64,000 bases of DNA from Stenopsyche tienmushanensis (Eukaryota; Arthropoda; Insecta; Trichoptera; Stenopsychidae), in assembly GCA_008973525.1 (NCBI GenBank), contig WACJ01000251.1, positions 434,001-498,000 of the forward strand. The letters are read 5' to 3'. The position numbers were made by a program, and so were the translations under genes. Shown here piece by piece: positions 12,901-24,945 of this stretch (positions are counted from its first letter, which is position 1; every line of letters starts with the position of its first letter). A model generated the notes under the pieces. That model made no database searches, had not been told where the DNA came from, and worked only from the letters and a program-made list of their open reading frames with translations.

Positions 12901-13104
12901 GATGCCGTCTTTGATGGCCATAATGGAATACCCATCCCTCATCGTTTCAACACACTGCTTCTCCAACTCTTCGTGGCCTTCTCCCTTGGGACAGAGCTTC
13001 ACGACATTGTTCAGTGGTTCATCGATGAAGAAGGATTTCCGAAGATGTTGTATGACCAGCGCGTGATCTTCTTCGCGGATCATTCGATACTCCAAACTGT
13101 CCAT
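9976..13104 (-). CDS. arylalkylamine (dopamine) N-acetyltransferase-like protein
   Basis: This gene encodes an acetyl-CoA-dependent GNAT enzyme of the insect aaNAT family. Those enzymes acetylate dopamine, octopamine, serotonin and similar amines in cuticle sclerotisation and amine inactivation, normally in the cytosol. Coding exons on the minus strand are 13104-12901, 10509-10240 and 10158-9976. All junctions are GT-AG and phase 0, giving 218 aa, a normal length. The hallmark FFIDEPLN (residues 25-32) contains the Glu (29) that corresponds to the catalytic Glu of Drosophila Dat. The acetyl-CoA loop SVRGKGIA (134-141) follows the R/Q-x-x-G-x-G/A rule. The start ATG has a good context (GAAAATGG). 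An acceptor-like TTTTGCAG just upstream suggests a 5' UTR exon further right. Intron 2 is 2.4 kb and holds repeats. The family is expanded in insects, so the exact paralogue and substrate are not assignable. Confidence 0.92.
11182..11510 (+). repeat. SINE/RTE-tail-like repeat family R1, copy in the acetyltransferase intron
   Basis: It begins with the family head CCCGGCATGCGTTGCAATGCC and contains the block ATCGGATGAACGGTATGGCA, a run of ACGAACAAACAAACA and a tail TTTTTATATATTA. The distal unit of about 127 bp is duplicated in tandem. Other copies sit at about 17.3, 22.6, 37.3, 57.2 and 58.3 kb. The arrangement resembles 3' ends mobilised by RTE-type LINEs; this is inference. Confidence 0.6.
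11880..12060 (+). repeat. repeat family R2, degenerate copy
   Basis: The block reads GAAAATAAAATGACAGGGTT, then TCGTACAAGTTTGTCAG, then ACTCGGATAATTATGCCACT. This follows the order of the better copies at 17.95-18.28 kb and 32.86-33.23 kb. It lies inside the 2.4-kb intron of the acetyltransferase. Confidence 0.5.
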
Positions 13105-14870
13105 TTTCTCTCTGCAAAACGCAAAAACAAATGAAATCGGATCTCACATGATTTATTCCGTATGCAAATTGATTCGCATCTAATTGAAGAATGTGAAGAA
13201 AAAATATTTGCAGCAGTTCAATTAGCAAATGAACTCTTTCCTCCAGGGTGACATGCTAAGAGTCACACTTGAGATCAAGTAATTTGTTTTGCACTCCAAG
13301 TTAATTGAACCGCCAGTTCCCATAAATTACATAGCAAAGAACCACAAAATAAACAACTTGATATCCATCTTCTTTTTATGCAAAATTCGTTTGAATAAAC
13401 ATGAGGGATGTCGATAAATATACTTCAATAAATTCATCAAAATCCTGCGCGAAATCATTGGTTCGAATCCTTATTTTAAGCAGTATAACCTATTTTTTTT
13501 AGATTGTATGAGGAATGATACTAGTTTATTGATATATTGTTTAACCATACGTGTTATCAGAATTTTCAAAATAAGAGTTTCTGTAATATTTGCCCAAAAT
13601 GCAAAGATATTCATACATATTTTGCTTGCATTCAAATACAAATGATTTCTAACAATGGTACACGATGAGTATGAAATCTGAAAATTGATGCTTTGAATAT
13701 CTAATTATATAAAAGAAGGATGCAAACGCTTTAGAAACGAGCAGTGAAAATGATTCAATAAAAATCATACCATGTTGAACATAAAAATTAATAGTTTTTA
13801 AGAACATTTCTTCCATTTTCATATGAGCTTCGTGTTTTATGTCATGCAGTTCCTCGTAAAGCATATAATACATCTACGGCGTAAAATATATCTATCACAT
13901 AGTCGATTGTATTGGTCTTATTGCAGCTCGGTCTCTATCAATAAAACGATTTGAAGTTAGAATCCCGATCAAATTTCAATCGGATATGAATATTTTTTCA
14001 TGGAATCATGGAAATATTAATAAAATTTATTTAACTTCCGATAGCTTCACTACTGTCCTATATAAAGGTAGCAATATTGATGTTGTTGACTATCAGCTCA
14101 GCTGCTTACTTCTTTTATTATTTTGCATCGATCGTCCAGAAGGGTCGTATCCTTGATAGCCATTTTTCCTTCAGTTGACCCGGTTTTCAGACAACTTCTC
14201 CCAATTTTTGGATCGATATACCAAGGCACTTGTTTTGGAATACATCATCATGAACGCTAATTTGCCCATCTATTTTTTAGACTGCTTCCAATAAATGCAT
14301 TCATATCACAAATTTTCACATGGAAGAAAATCTCACTGGAAAATATCTAAGACTTGCGTCGAAATGTTTTGCCTGAGTATTTATTTATATGAATCGATTA
14401 GAAAGCGTCTTTCGACGGCTAATGCGACATGAATCATGATCCAAAAAGGTCCTCGTATTCTAATGACTGCTCGCTGTTTCAAATTATGAAAGTATTTCAA
14501 TGCTTTTATTGCTCTATTTTTTTACTGCTTGTCCATGAAAACTTGATTTTTAGATATTAAAGAGCGAATAAAATCGATTAATTTGAGAAAAATTATTAAA
14601 GCTCTCTTTCACAAGTCTTCATTTTATTAACCATTTTGGAGAATTTTTTTTTCATTATTATATAATTATATCTTTGAGCTTAAATGCACGAACAAAATAA
14701 ACTCATTGAAATCTAGATAGATAAGTCATGGAAGGCGAATTCGAACTAAGGGCATAACATCCCCCAATGCTGTTCTCAATACTTAGCAACCACCTAAAAG
14801 ACATGCGTAACAACTAATTAAATCTAAAATAATTATGAACAACCTGATATGAACCGTAATATAATACAAA
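13105..14870. other. upstream region of the acetyltransferase; one possible unassigned exon
   Basis: Mostly AT-rich. On the minus strand about 13873-13768 could be an exon: an acceptor-like TTACGCCGTAG, an open frame (MYYMLYEELHDIKHEAHMKM and 15 more residues) and a donor-like CATG|GTATGA. I recognise no family, and joining it to the acetyltransferase start exon would be out of frame, so it may be a UTR exon or chance. Confidence 0.3.
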
Positions 14871-14875
14871 TTATC

Positions 14876-15060
14876 TCATTTAAAAAATAATGATCTTCCA
14901 TCCTCTCTCAATGTACGCTCAGGAAGAACAAATCCCAAAGGATCATATGGAATAATATTTATATTATTTAAACGCAACATAATTTTAGCACTAACCCTGT
15001 GGGCAAACTGAATATTATCATACAAGGAATAAGAGCATGTCACGAATACAAATGATAAAT
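14876..15060 (-). pseudogene. BEL/Pao-type retrotransposon fragment
   Basis: The minus-strand frame contains NIIPYDPLGFVLPERTLRED. The block Y/F-DPLGF-x-x-P followed by a basic/Leu-rich helix is the conserved post-reverse-transcriptase motif of BEL/Pao polyproteins, between RT and RNase H. The frame stops soon after, at the TGA near 14876. No LTR was identified. It could be a chance resemblance over about 30 residues, but the DPLGF block is distinctive. Confidence 0.45.
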
Positions 15061-15109
15061 TTCCCGCACCATTACATTGTGATGTCGTTAGCTTTCCATT
15101 CATCCCTTG

Positions 15110-17280
15110 TTATTCCTCCGTCGTTCCCCATTTAACGGGCTCCCATTGTATACATATTATTCCGAATTTATCAAGCGATATCACTCAATTCTTCCGTGCA
15201 TTTCAAACTACAATTTTTCACTCATTATGACCTCCATGGGAGTTCCAGCGCAATCGCATTAAAAACCGACATCCCTACATATTGTCTGACATAAGGGTAA
15301 ATTGAATCGATTTTATTGAAGCGACACGTCTAAGTAAATTATAGCTTCACATCCTCATATAATGATACATTTTCGTGGAATAAATTCATGCGAAATAAGA
15401 CGAATTTACACACGAAAGAAATTGAATTGAATTTGGACATATTATATATACATTCACGGTTGTAATATTCGAATTTAAAAGCGCAAACAGTGATATTTTC
15501 AATGATTAATATCTATATTGTTATGCAGTTTTACGACATAATATTCATGATAATAAATATTAAAAGAAAAGGTCGCAAAAATACGAATTTTGTTGATATC
15601 ACGGATATAACGAGCAAAAAATTAGACGCTATTGAGATAAAATCAATTCAGAAAAATTCAGAACATATTTGAATACGTATATTTAATGATCTTATTAGAT
15701 CATTTCTAAAATATAAATATATTTGGGATTTTTTTAGGATTAATAGTTAATATGGATGCTTTGCGTTTTGAACTATCTTTTCTAACTAGGCAACATACAC
15801 ACGTTGTTGCAATCAATTGGAAAGATTATCGTTCGCTCGTAATCAAATGATGTAGTTAAATGAAGCGATATAAATGGGGCTAGTTAACTTTAAAAGCATG
15901 CTATTAATTTGTTCAATACCATGTAAACGTAGAGTGGTCCAATTTAACTTGAAATTTATACTTTGTAACATATCAAAAAGTAATCAAAAAATTTACTATA
16001 TAACAGAAATTGTGGCAGAATGTTTGTATATGTGATTATTAGCATAGTTTGATATATTTTAATAAGGGTAAATCACGCAGCAGTGGGTTAATTAAGTGGA
16101 AAATTCTGTGGTTAGGTGGAAAACTGTATGGATTATAAAGCAGATGAGACTCAATTTATCTTTGATAAATTGGTTTAGAAGCAGGCAATTCAAAATTTAA
16201 TATGTTAGTATCATATTTTATTAGAGATACTATATCTTAAATGATGCTGTCGCTGTATATAACATATGTATGAGAATGAAGGTATTATTTCAATTTAGAC
16301 AATTGTCAAGTGGCAATTAATACTTGAAATAAAAATGATCAAACCAATATTATAAAGGTGGAAGGTTAGATACATCCTATGAATTTTCTGGATGATATGA
16401 AAATGAAATATTTATATTACATAGCTATCCAGAAATTCAATTGAATTGAATTAAGTTTTTTCTGCATGTTATAAAAAGCTCATGGGAACAAATTCTTGAT
16501 CCTTTTCAATTTTATGAAAATTTGATATCGAATTGACTTCGAATTCGCGATGGAAATGCAATTGGACTTGTTCATAAGCAATAAGGACGATTTAAATTTA
16601 GAAAAAATCGTTATAAATTAACTTACGGATTTTGTCAGGAAAATCTCTTCCCAAATATAGAAGCTATCGGAAAATCTTCAGGTGGGAAAATATGCGATTC
16701 GTCCACGACTCCGACGAAGCAGAAGGACTTGGAATCGATGTGGTGCGTTCAGTCTCGTCCTTTGTTTTCTTTTGATCCTTGTCGGAAAAGTGGGTTGGTA
16801 CGTTTTCCACCCGCCAGGGCCAGCTGGTGAGTGATTGTGCCAGAACGGGAGGAACTCAAATGTGGATGTTGTGCTTCTCGCTTTCCCGCCTGGGATACAT
16901 ACACCGTGACCCAAATGTAATCCAAATACAGGCTCAAATACCATAAATTATTATAATAGGGATTTGACACATCAATATGGCCTTAAAGGGTATTAATGAC
17001 CTCAACAGAACATTATGTATTTAATGGAGTCCAGGGAGGAAACGGCTTAGGGGTGCTCTTTACAATGCTTGAAAATATTTCATCAATACACATAAATAAA
17101 TCATATTTTATTACCAATAGCGATGTCCTCTATTTTTTCATTATTTAATATCTCTGTCTGTATGCTTTACTCTCAAAGGAAATATATTCATCTTGGTTGA
17201 ATCTTTCAACTTTAAAAATACCAAAAAGATCATCATATCAACTTATTACTTGTGTAAAATTTTATAAATTAACATTCTTT
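15110..17280. other. intergenic region with one GC-richer unclassified block
   Basis: AT-rich throughout except 16660-16905, which is notably GC-richer with overlapping open frames on the minus strand and no recognisable protein. That block is probably an old repeat fragment. Confidence 0.35.
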
Positions 17281-17284
17281 TAAT

Positions 17285-17655
17285 ATATAAAAATGAATTG
17301 GGTTTTGTTCGTGCGTAATGCGCTGCCATATCAGTTCATCAGATTGCGATAAAACTTTGTCAACTTACTGTTCACACTTATGGGAACAACATAGGCATAG
17401 TAAAAATATTGTATGGATGCACCATGTTGGCGCATATTGGTCTGGTGATATGAAGTTTGGGCTGCGTGGTGCGGTGGTTAAGTCGGTCTTCGAGACGAGA
17501 GCGAGTGTGCATATGCTTTTGGATCCCAACTCTTCGGCTCGCGATACACGTGACCTGAAACAATAAACCACGTATTGCATTTCTTTTCAAATAATTATTA
17601 AGTGCTTATGGCATTGTAACGCATGCCATGTATTCGCTAGTTATGAATAAAATTT
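17285..17655 (-). repeat. repeat family R1, most complete copy
   Basis: Read on the minus strand it has the family head (GGCATGCGTTACAATGCC, about 17632-17615), a middle section with the diagnostic CCAATATGCGCCAACATGG, then ATCGCAATCTGATGAACTG and the TTTTTATATATTA tail at 17285. Length is about 370 bp. On the plus strand 17462-17548 contains GTGGTGCGGTGGTTAAGTCG and GGATCCCAACTC, which resemble degenerate tRNA A and B boxes but in the opposite orientation to the tail. Confidence 0.6.
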
Positions 17656-17949
17656 GATTACTATGTAAAAAGCATTCGTATGAAAAATCTTCGGTTGACT
17701 GCTATATAAAAAAGTGATAAAAACACATTTATCGTTTTATAGAAACGTTTTGAATCTTCAAAGCAATTAATTTAAAAATAGTTTTATTGTCGTTAAAATA
17801 ACTTTAACGTCTTTCAGTTTGGCATTCAATGTTGAATTGTAAATAGTCTATTGCCTTAAAGTCGCATGTTGAAAGATCACTATCTAAACTCGCATATGGC
17901 TCTGCTGCATATATTTTCTGTAAATATTATTTATAACATATATTATCTC

Positions 17950-18280
17950 ATTCGGCCCGGAGAGCAGACATGCTATGCTCTAATGTAAATCCATTTTTCT
18001 ATCAGCTCCGCCGCAGTGTGTAACAAGCTTGATAATGAACTAAGCTCAATAAATGAACCTTAACACTGTTGATAACACACAATATTTGTTCATTTCTTCG
18101 GAAAAAAAGGCAGGGTTACCATGCAAGCCTGCCAGTTACCGTGCAATATGCCACCCCAGAGCAGTCAAGAGGAAATAACAAAATTGGTCAGCGATAAGAA
18201 TGATGTGAATATCTTAATTATCAAAGCAAACGCCTGTTCTGAAGACAACACGAACAATCGATATTTGACTTCTAAACACT
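17950..18280 (+). repeat. repeat family R2, copy
   Basis: It contains TCAGCTCCGCCGCAGTGTG, AACACTGTTGATAACACACA, GGCAGGGTTACCATGCAAGC and ATGCCACCCCAGAGCAGTCA. These blocks recur in the same order at 32.86-33.23 kb (minus) and in the copy split by piggyBac B at 53.4-54.4 kb. Class unknown. Confidence 0.6.
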
Positions 18281-18844
18281 CATTATGTTCTTAAACTTTT
18301 TGTAACAAAGTGACATAGTGAATTGTGAGTAGAAAGAAGTGCTTTTCGAAAAATATAGTATTCTAATTTGTATGTGTTTACATTTATATTATATTTTTAT
18401 AACGTTATTGTATGTGTTTACATATATATCATCTCGTTCTGCGCCGAATTCCCAACGAGCATTTAAACGTGTATGGGTGCCTTTATATCACGACTTTACT
18501 ACCAATATATGAGTGTATAATGAGACGTAAGACGCTCGTGTCTGTTTCCAGATTTCCTTACCCATAGAGTTAACCCCTTAACCTTTTGAGGAATGAGCAA
18601 ATTTAAAATCGATGAAGTCGTTGATGCCATAATCGCTTTACACCGATTACTTTCTGTCTGATTACTAAGATAATCTCCAATTTGAGGCTGAGCTAATTGT
18701 AAATAGGCACTGTGGATAGCATACAAGACCACGTATTTTTTTTTTACATAAACAATACACAAGAAATCGATTCATTTGCTCCGAAGGAAATGATAATCGG
18801 ACAAAGACTCATCCAACAAGCAACGACGAACAGGAAGCAATTAA

Positions 18845-19205
18845 ATATATAAACACTGTCGATAGCACACAATATTCGGTCATTTCTTTTCGTAAACAAA
18901 TAACAAACTCGAAATCGAAATCATTATTAGTCGATAAATTTGGGCTAACGATCTATACAATAGTGCGATGTATGCGGGGAAGCTCTCTGTCAAGGGGGGA
19001 TGTCAGGCCCTGGCACAGTACTCCTTCATGGGTTAAAGACACAGTGTCGTTTTCAAATTCCAATGATTCAGAAAGAGCAATCTTATACGTTGAGCTCGGA
19101 GACAGACAGAGACAGAGATAGTATCTTGTGTACACCATACGATTGTATAGATCGTTAACCCAAATGTATCGACTAATAATGATATGTGAATGATATCATG
19201 AATCG
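18845..19205. repeat. inverted-repeat (MITE-like) element plus an R2 fragment
   Basis: Arms 18920-18961 and 19142-19183 are inverted copies of 42 bp with two mismatches, around a spacer of about 180 bp. To the left, 18850-18890 repeats the R2 block ATAGCACACAATATTCGG. No target duplication could be fixed. Confidence 0.6.
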
Positions 19206-22200
19206 ATTTCAAGTGTATTGTTTATGTTTACTTGAAGAAATTATGTGTTTATTTATTTATGTACAAGCTTCATATACACTGCGAGGGTCCTGACAGATAA
19301 GTGGATTTGGGCGGCCCGGTCTTTTCCTATCCTTCAAAGTCCTAATGGTATGGGTATGGTACACCCCCCTTGTTAAAAATCTTCAAGCTTAAATCGCGAT
19401 ACTTAATTTTTCCAAAATGCAATGAAATAAAAATCAAGCCTCATCCAATAATTTAAAAAAATATAGTAGTGTCTAATGTATCTAAAGCTTTTGACTCATG
19501 GTGTCCCAGCCGTGAGCTCCCCGCAAGCTCTGGACTGGGAACACGGGTCATGCTCGGTACTATTACGCGCATATATATAATTCATACTAAGTATATACGT
19601 ATATAGCGCAGTACAGAGACCTAGGGTGGCTTAGGGGATGACCTGTGCGAGTGTAGAGCCTTTTCGTCAATGTGATTCTTATCAGGGCTACCCAAACAAA
19701 AAAATATATCAAAACATACAATTCTGAAACACTCTATCGTATCTCACTCCAGGCCCAATTATTGATTTATTCCATAAATATTTTAGTACATCGTAAATAA
19801 CATGGCGTTAGTGAATTTTAATCGCTTGAAAAATTACATACACATTAATTTGTAAATAAGCATGATGTAATAACATTATAAATCATGAGAACGAGGCGGA
19901 ATTCGTGTCATGAAAGTTAACCCAATGCCAAGAATTAATTGAGTCCTCTGTGAAAATTGTAGTTTGCACAATTAAGTCTGCTGTTGCATAACATCATCGG
20001 AATGATGAATCAAAGTACTTCATCAAACACAGGAAATGTTTCCCAAGAAAGCTGTGTTGTATAGTTTATTTTATAATAAATCAATCGTCACTGTGATCAT
20101 CATTTCATCCACATCTCAATTTTTGTTTAACAATAACACAATCTGCCATATGTACTTAATTTGGATTTTCTGCAATCAATAATAATAATTGAAGGAAACA
20201 GACTTTTAAATAAAATCATATGTTTAACGACTCAAATTAAATATGAAAGCCCGGCAAGAAATACAATTTATAATAAAGAAAAAAATATATATCATCATTT
20301 TGGATCAATAAATAAACATTTGAATAATTTACATACAATTATCAAATAGTTTGGGAATTAAAAAATAATTCATGTGGTGTTTTAAATTAATTATATCTAT
20401 AAGAGGACCAACCCTGCATATCTCTTGCATCTTCTTGTCATCCCATCGGAATGCCCGGGTCAGGAATGCTGCCGGAAGGATGGGGAAGAAACTCCCTAAC
20501 CATCTCTGGCCGCTTTAGGAACATTGAAGTATGATCATTAAATTCCAGGTCAGGAAAAATTCGCGATGTGGAATTTTCGTGAGCACCTATTGAGGTGAAT
20601 TTTCTCATTGAAAACGACAAGCCTTTTGTCCTGGAAAACTTATCAAACGGGAATTATTCAAGCACAAAAATTCTCATTCTGATGGAAAGCGATTATATTA
20701 CTATACACGTGGTGTGAATTCTCACGGCAATCGTTGCGGCATCAAATTCGTCTATAATATAAAATATGATTAAAAACGACTGAACGGTTCTGCTAAATGT
20801 GAATTAATATTTATAAAAATAAATCCATTTTAAAAAAATCCAAATCATCTCTTCCAGGAGCCAACAACAAATCATATTTATAGCCAACATATTCTAACAT
20901 AATTCGGTATAATAAAACAAGTATCTAAAACAAATTCATATTTATTTTAATAGTTTAAAATAAAATTATAGTGATAACAATAAACATCTTTTAGCTGAGA
21001 GCAAATTTTCATACAAAAAATATTTATGCTAAATTCGTGTATTCTCACTTATTAAACTTTCAAGAATAAGTATGAATATATATTTTTATGAAGTAATATT
21101 ACGTTTTTGGATTTTACAAATAAACACTTAATCATATGAACAAATAAATTTTATAAGAAGCCAGATACATTTTGCTAAACAACTCGTAAGCCTTTCTTAT
21201 TTTATGTATACGTTTAGATAAAATGTGAATATAACTTGAAAGAAATCATTAATATGGGGGAACAATAATTTGATAAATCCAAAAACTCAAATTAAATTTT
21301 CTTTACAAAATAAAAGTATAATTAATAGATAATACATTTAGATGCAAAACATCATCATATCAAAAATGATGAACTTAAACATATTTGATGATCTTATGCA
21401 ATATGCATTAATACCGAAACGTTAAGTATTAAGTTAACAAAAATATTAATTTGTTTTATCTACAAGTTCACAAAAGGGCATATTTCCAAGGAGTTATTAA
21501 AATGAGGAATTTTTCTGCATAATGCCGTTCAAGTAAAATGTAGTTAATCTTTAATAACGTGTAATATTATAGATTGAATACAAAATTTGTTACATAAAGG
21601 TTCAAAGACAAAATAATACGAATTTCTGGAAAATTGTATATAATTAGATTTCCATTTTGTTATAAATATATGTATAAACCAAAATAATGAACAATATTAT
21701 ATCAAAACATATAGAATTTAAATAGTACGTCTATCTTGAAGTATTGTTCTGGAAATGGGTATTGTGAAAGTCTAATTACGAGTACCAAAATTCAATATTT
21801 ACGACATCTTTTTCTCAATACAAGTAACAATTTCTCAAGCAAAAATTCCAAAGTCATAAAAAAGACGGACATATTTCAACAATAAATGTATCTGTAGTAA
21901 TAAATGTAAAGTTCTCGTTGATTAAAAAAATATTAAAAAATAGGGATTTTATATCATACATTTACTTTGAGAAAAATGTGCTTCGCATTGTAAAAATATG
22001 TTTTACGATAAAGAAATAGAATAAAACATGTAAGTCAATAACAAAAATAAAAGTCTAGTATAATTGCACCTTAATATAAATTTTGAAAAATACTAACGGT
22101 TCATATCAATGTTAAATAGTTCTGCGATTGATCAAATATCAATACTGTTTGATATGGACGTTTATAAAAAAACATAGTTAAAATTGTGCTACAGGATCGA

Positions 22201-22570
22201 TCCTATAACCACGAATGGAGTCGACCACGTCTTAATTTTATCAAATCATAAATAATTTACATGGTAACAATTTTATATTTTCGCTCGTATCTCACCCAAA
22301 AACAAAATCATTACAAACTTAATCAAATAGCTCGTTTTGTTAATATTTGTATTTAAAATAATCACATATAAATCTGGATAAAGATCTAAAATAGGCGAGA
22401 TTTTTAAAAAAGATTGCAATAAAGATATATTATAATTAAAATAACAGACTTTGTTTCTCGTTAAGATTGATTTAATAACCGTATTTCTTTCAAATCAGAC
22501 CTTGCAATTAATCTTAGAAAACATTGTATTTTTATAACTTAATATTTAAACAAGCTTTGTTAAAACCTTC
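19206..22570. other. intergenic region with GC-richer relic blocks
   Basis: Blocks 19270-19690 and 20400-20660 are GC-richer than their surroundings and are probably repeat remnants. The rest (20.7-22.5 kb) is uniformly AT-rich. No gene, RNA or repeat boundary could be supported. Confidence 0.35.
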
Positions 22571-22571
22571 A

Positions 22572-22795
22572 TAAAAATGAATATCTTTTTGTCAAGTTAA
22601 TTTGCTTAGGGATTTGCTTGCGGACTATATATTCCAATACCATTAATTCGATTGCGATGAAACTTTGATGAGTTATTGGGCGTGTATTCAAGAAGGTTTT
22701 TAAATCAGCAAAACCATTGTTTGTGTGCAGAATTTGTTTTGCGAGACGATTAACGGATGCACCATGTTGGCGCATATTGGTCCGGTGAAGAGAAT
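22572..22795 (-). repeat. repeat family R1, variant copy
   Basis: The minus strand reads CCAATATGCGCCAACATGGT, then an ACAAACAATGGTTTTGCTG section, then a tail with TAGTCCGCAAGCAAATCCC ending in TTCATTTTTAT. The tail differs from the 17.3-kb copy and matches the fragment at 7970-8060, so the family has at least two 3' variants. Confidence 0.55.
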
Positions 22796-24120
22796 CGAGG
22801 CCGCCGTTGATTTATTAAGCACGTGGCATGCAAAATACAATAAACTGGTGTTATGAAAACTTTTGTTGTAGTGGAAGTTACTAATATTAACGGCAAAAAA
22901 TTTGTAAATAAATTTTAGGAAAAGTCTTCGCAAGATTATATGGTATTTAATTGTTATAAAATATTGATTCGTGCTAGGAAATTCAATCACAAGAATGCCA
23001 CAAAGTGGGTATAACAGCACCTTGAAAATATAGCTTTTTTTTGATCCGCATAAACATTTTACAATTAAATTCTTTACTATGCTATAACTACACTGGCTCG
23101 TTTGATTTTTACAATAACCTAGCTCATGCCTTCTAGATGGAACATCCAATTTATAATAATCAATGAAAAAGAAATAAGCCTGTTGGAAATTTTTAATCCT
23201 TGTAAACGCGAAAAATGCTGCAAAAGATATTAACGTCTTCAAATGCCCTGTATAAAATCCCTCATACGAGTTCAGGGAATTTTCTACGTACTAAAAACTT
23301 TTAGCATCCCGATTTGAAGCAAGACAGTTAATATGTAACATGTATTATTCAATCAACATTCTATATATTTGGAGAAGTGCACCCTTTTAATCATCGTCTC
23401 TTCTTAAGTCACAGTGTATAAATCAATTTTACTGATAGAAATGTGTTTTTTAATCATTTTCGGCAGTGTATTTAAGCTTTTTCTTTGTAAATTACATAAT
23501 TATTTGACTTATATAAACTTATACATGATCTGTGAAAGTTTTTAAAATGAAGAGTGTTAGTAATATAAGATATTCAATCCTCGTTTAATGAAAATGAACC
23601 GATTCTGACAAAGCTATTCAGCAATTTTATTGAATCAAGATCTGTTTATAGTTTTAATAATAAAAAAACATAAGGACATCGAAAATTTAACAGATAAAAA
23701 ATGGCAAAATGTATTAACTAGAATCCTTATATAAAAGCTGTAATCGTTGCTTATTCTATATTTAATTTCTACCAAATTTTCAGTAATCAAAATATTTCTG
23801 AATATATGTATATATTACTTGATATCACATTGATTCTTTTTTTTAACTTTAAAAATTAAGAGCGGTTTTGAAATATTCAACACGAAATAGAATTAATTCC
23901 AACCTAATTATACATAAAATGGCAAAGAAATACGTTGAATTAAAAACATGAAATAAAGTACGCGTAGCATCTGCAGGTATTAGTCTAATGAGTCTTTGTA
24001 TAACTTGTTCGCAATAATAAAAATAATCAAAGTGAAATTCTCACTTTTAATGAGACCCATTATTTATTGTGAATAGTGAAGAATATTCTCGCAAAAAATA
24101 AGCGATTTCCACCACATATT
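22796..24120. other. AT-rich intergenic region
   Basis: A 180-codon minus-strand open frame crosses this segment and the R1 copy, but it looks non-coding. Nothing else is recognisable. Confidence 0.4.
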
Positions 24121-24125
24121 TATAC

Positions 24126-24945
24126 TTTTGCAAGGCATACGACAGTGTCAATGGTGCCCTGTCGGAGCCTTTCGGGGTGATGACGGGAGTCAGGCCAGGG
24201 GATGCCCTCTCCCTATTACTTTTTTAATATTGCGTTGGAGGCAATTATGAGGGAGGCTAACAGATCGGGACACACAGATCCATGGAAGGATAATGCTATG
24301 CTATGTTTTGGCCTTTGCTGACGATATCAACATAGTGGCTAAATCGAGATCGAAGGCTTTGGCGGCACTTACGTCTATCAACGGAGCTACTGCTAATTTC
24401 GGCATGAAAATTAACTATGATAAAACGAAATGTATGATGGTATCAAGGGTGAATGCTGGGGGTTACACTTCCGTGAATATCAACAGTGAAAATTTTGAAA
24501 GGATCGAAGAGTTCAAATACCTTGGCCGGTAGTGGTTTACGAGGGTGAAACATAGACCATAATCATCCGCAACGCGATGCACCTAGAGAGGTTCGAAAGA
24601 AAAATATTAAGAAAAATTTTCGGACCCTTCTGGGACGAGAACTTTGACTCCGAAGTCATGAGATCAAATCGTGAGGTCATGGACATGTACGGCAAAGCAT
24701 CAATAACAAGCTTCGTCAGAACCCGCCGTCTTCAATGGGCAGGCCATGTGGCACGGATGCCAACTAATAGTTCTTCGAACCATTTTGGATTCGGAACCGA
24801 ATGGCAGTAGACCCGTTAGAAGACCTCGGATATACTGGGCTGATCAGGTCAGACAGACGAAAATGGCAGCAAGCGTTGTCGGTGGCCGGGGCTCTCTTAT
24901 AGGGCCGAAGAAGCCATCCAAAGTAAGTAAAGAAGCCGTTATGTC
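24126..24945 (+). pseudogene. RTE-like LINE reverse transcriptase relic
   Basis: Plus-strand pieces in shifting frames: KAYDSVNGA (palm motif A region), GVMTGVRPGDALS (finger/palm block), and VLAFADDINIVA, carrying the catalytic FADD box (about 24305-24340). Then come CMMVSR and FERIEEFKYLG, then RRLQWAGHVARM and PVRRPRIYWADQVRQ, which are characteristic C-terminal motifs of RTE-type LINEs. Frameshifts and stops (for example after FKYLGR) and missing endonuclease sequence show a dead, 5'-truncated copy. Confidence 0.75.

Noticed and set aside
13460..13470. Perfect pol III B-box GGTTCGAATCC
   Set aside because: No A box or cloverleaf can be formed upstream at tRNA spacing, so this is not called as a tRNA gene.
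14710..14800. tRNA-like arrangement on the minus strand (TTAGTTCGAATTC)
   Set aside because: The acceptor and anticodon arms do not pair convincingly; at most a decayed SINE head.
16678..16970. Two overlapping minus-strand frames in a GC-richer block
   Set aside because: No motif, inconsistent frames and no splice context; probably an old repeat.
17318..17580. Overlapping frames on both strands near 17.4 kb
   Set aside because: They are translations of an R1 repeat copy, and the same peptides appear at other copies.
22700..23242. 180-codon open frame on the minus strand, the longest frame in the window
   Set aside because: It runs through an R1 repeat copy, is rich in AT-driven residues (F, I, K, Y), has no recognisable motif and no splice partners.
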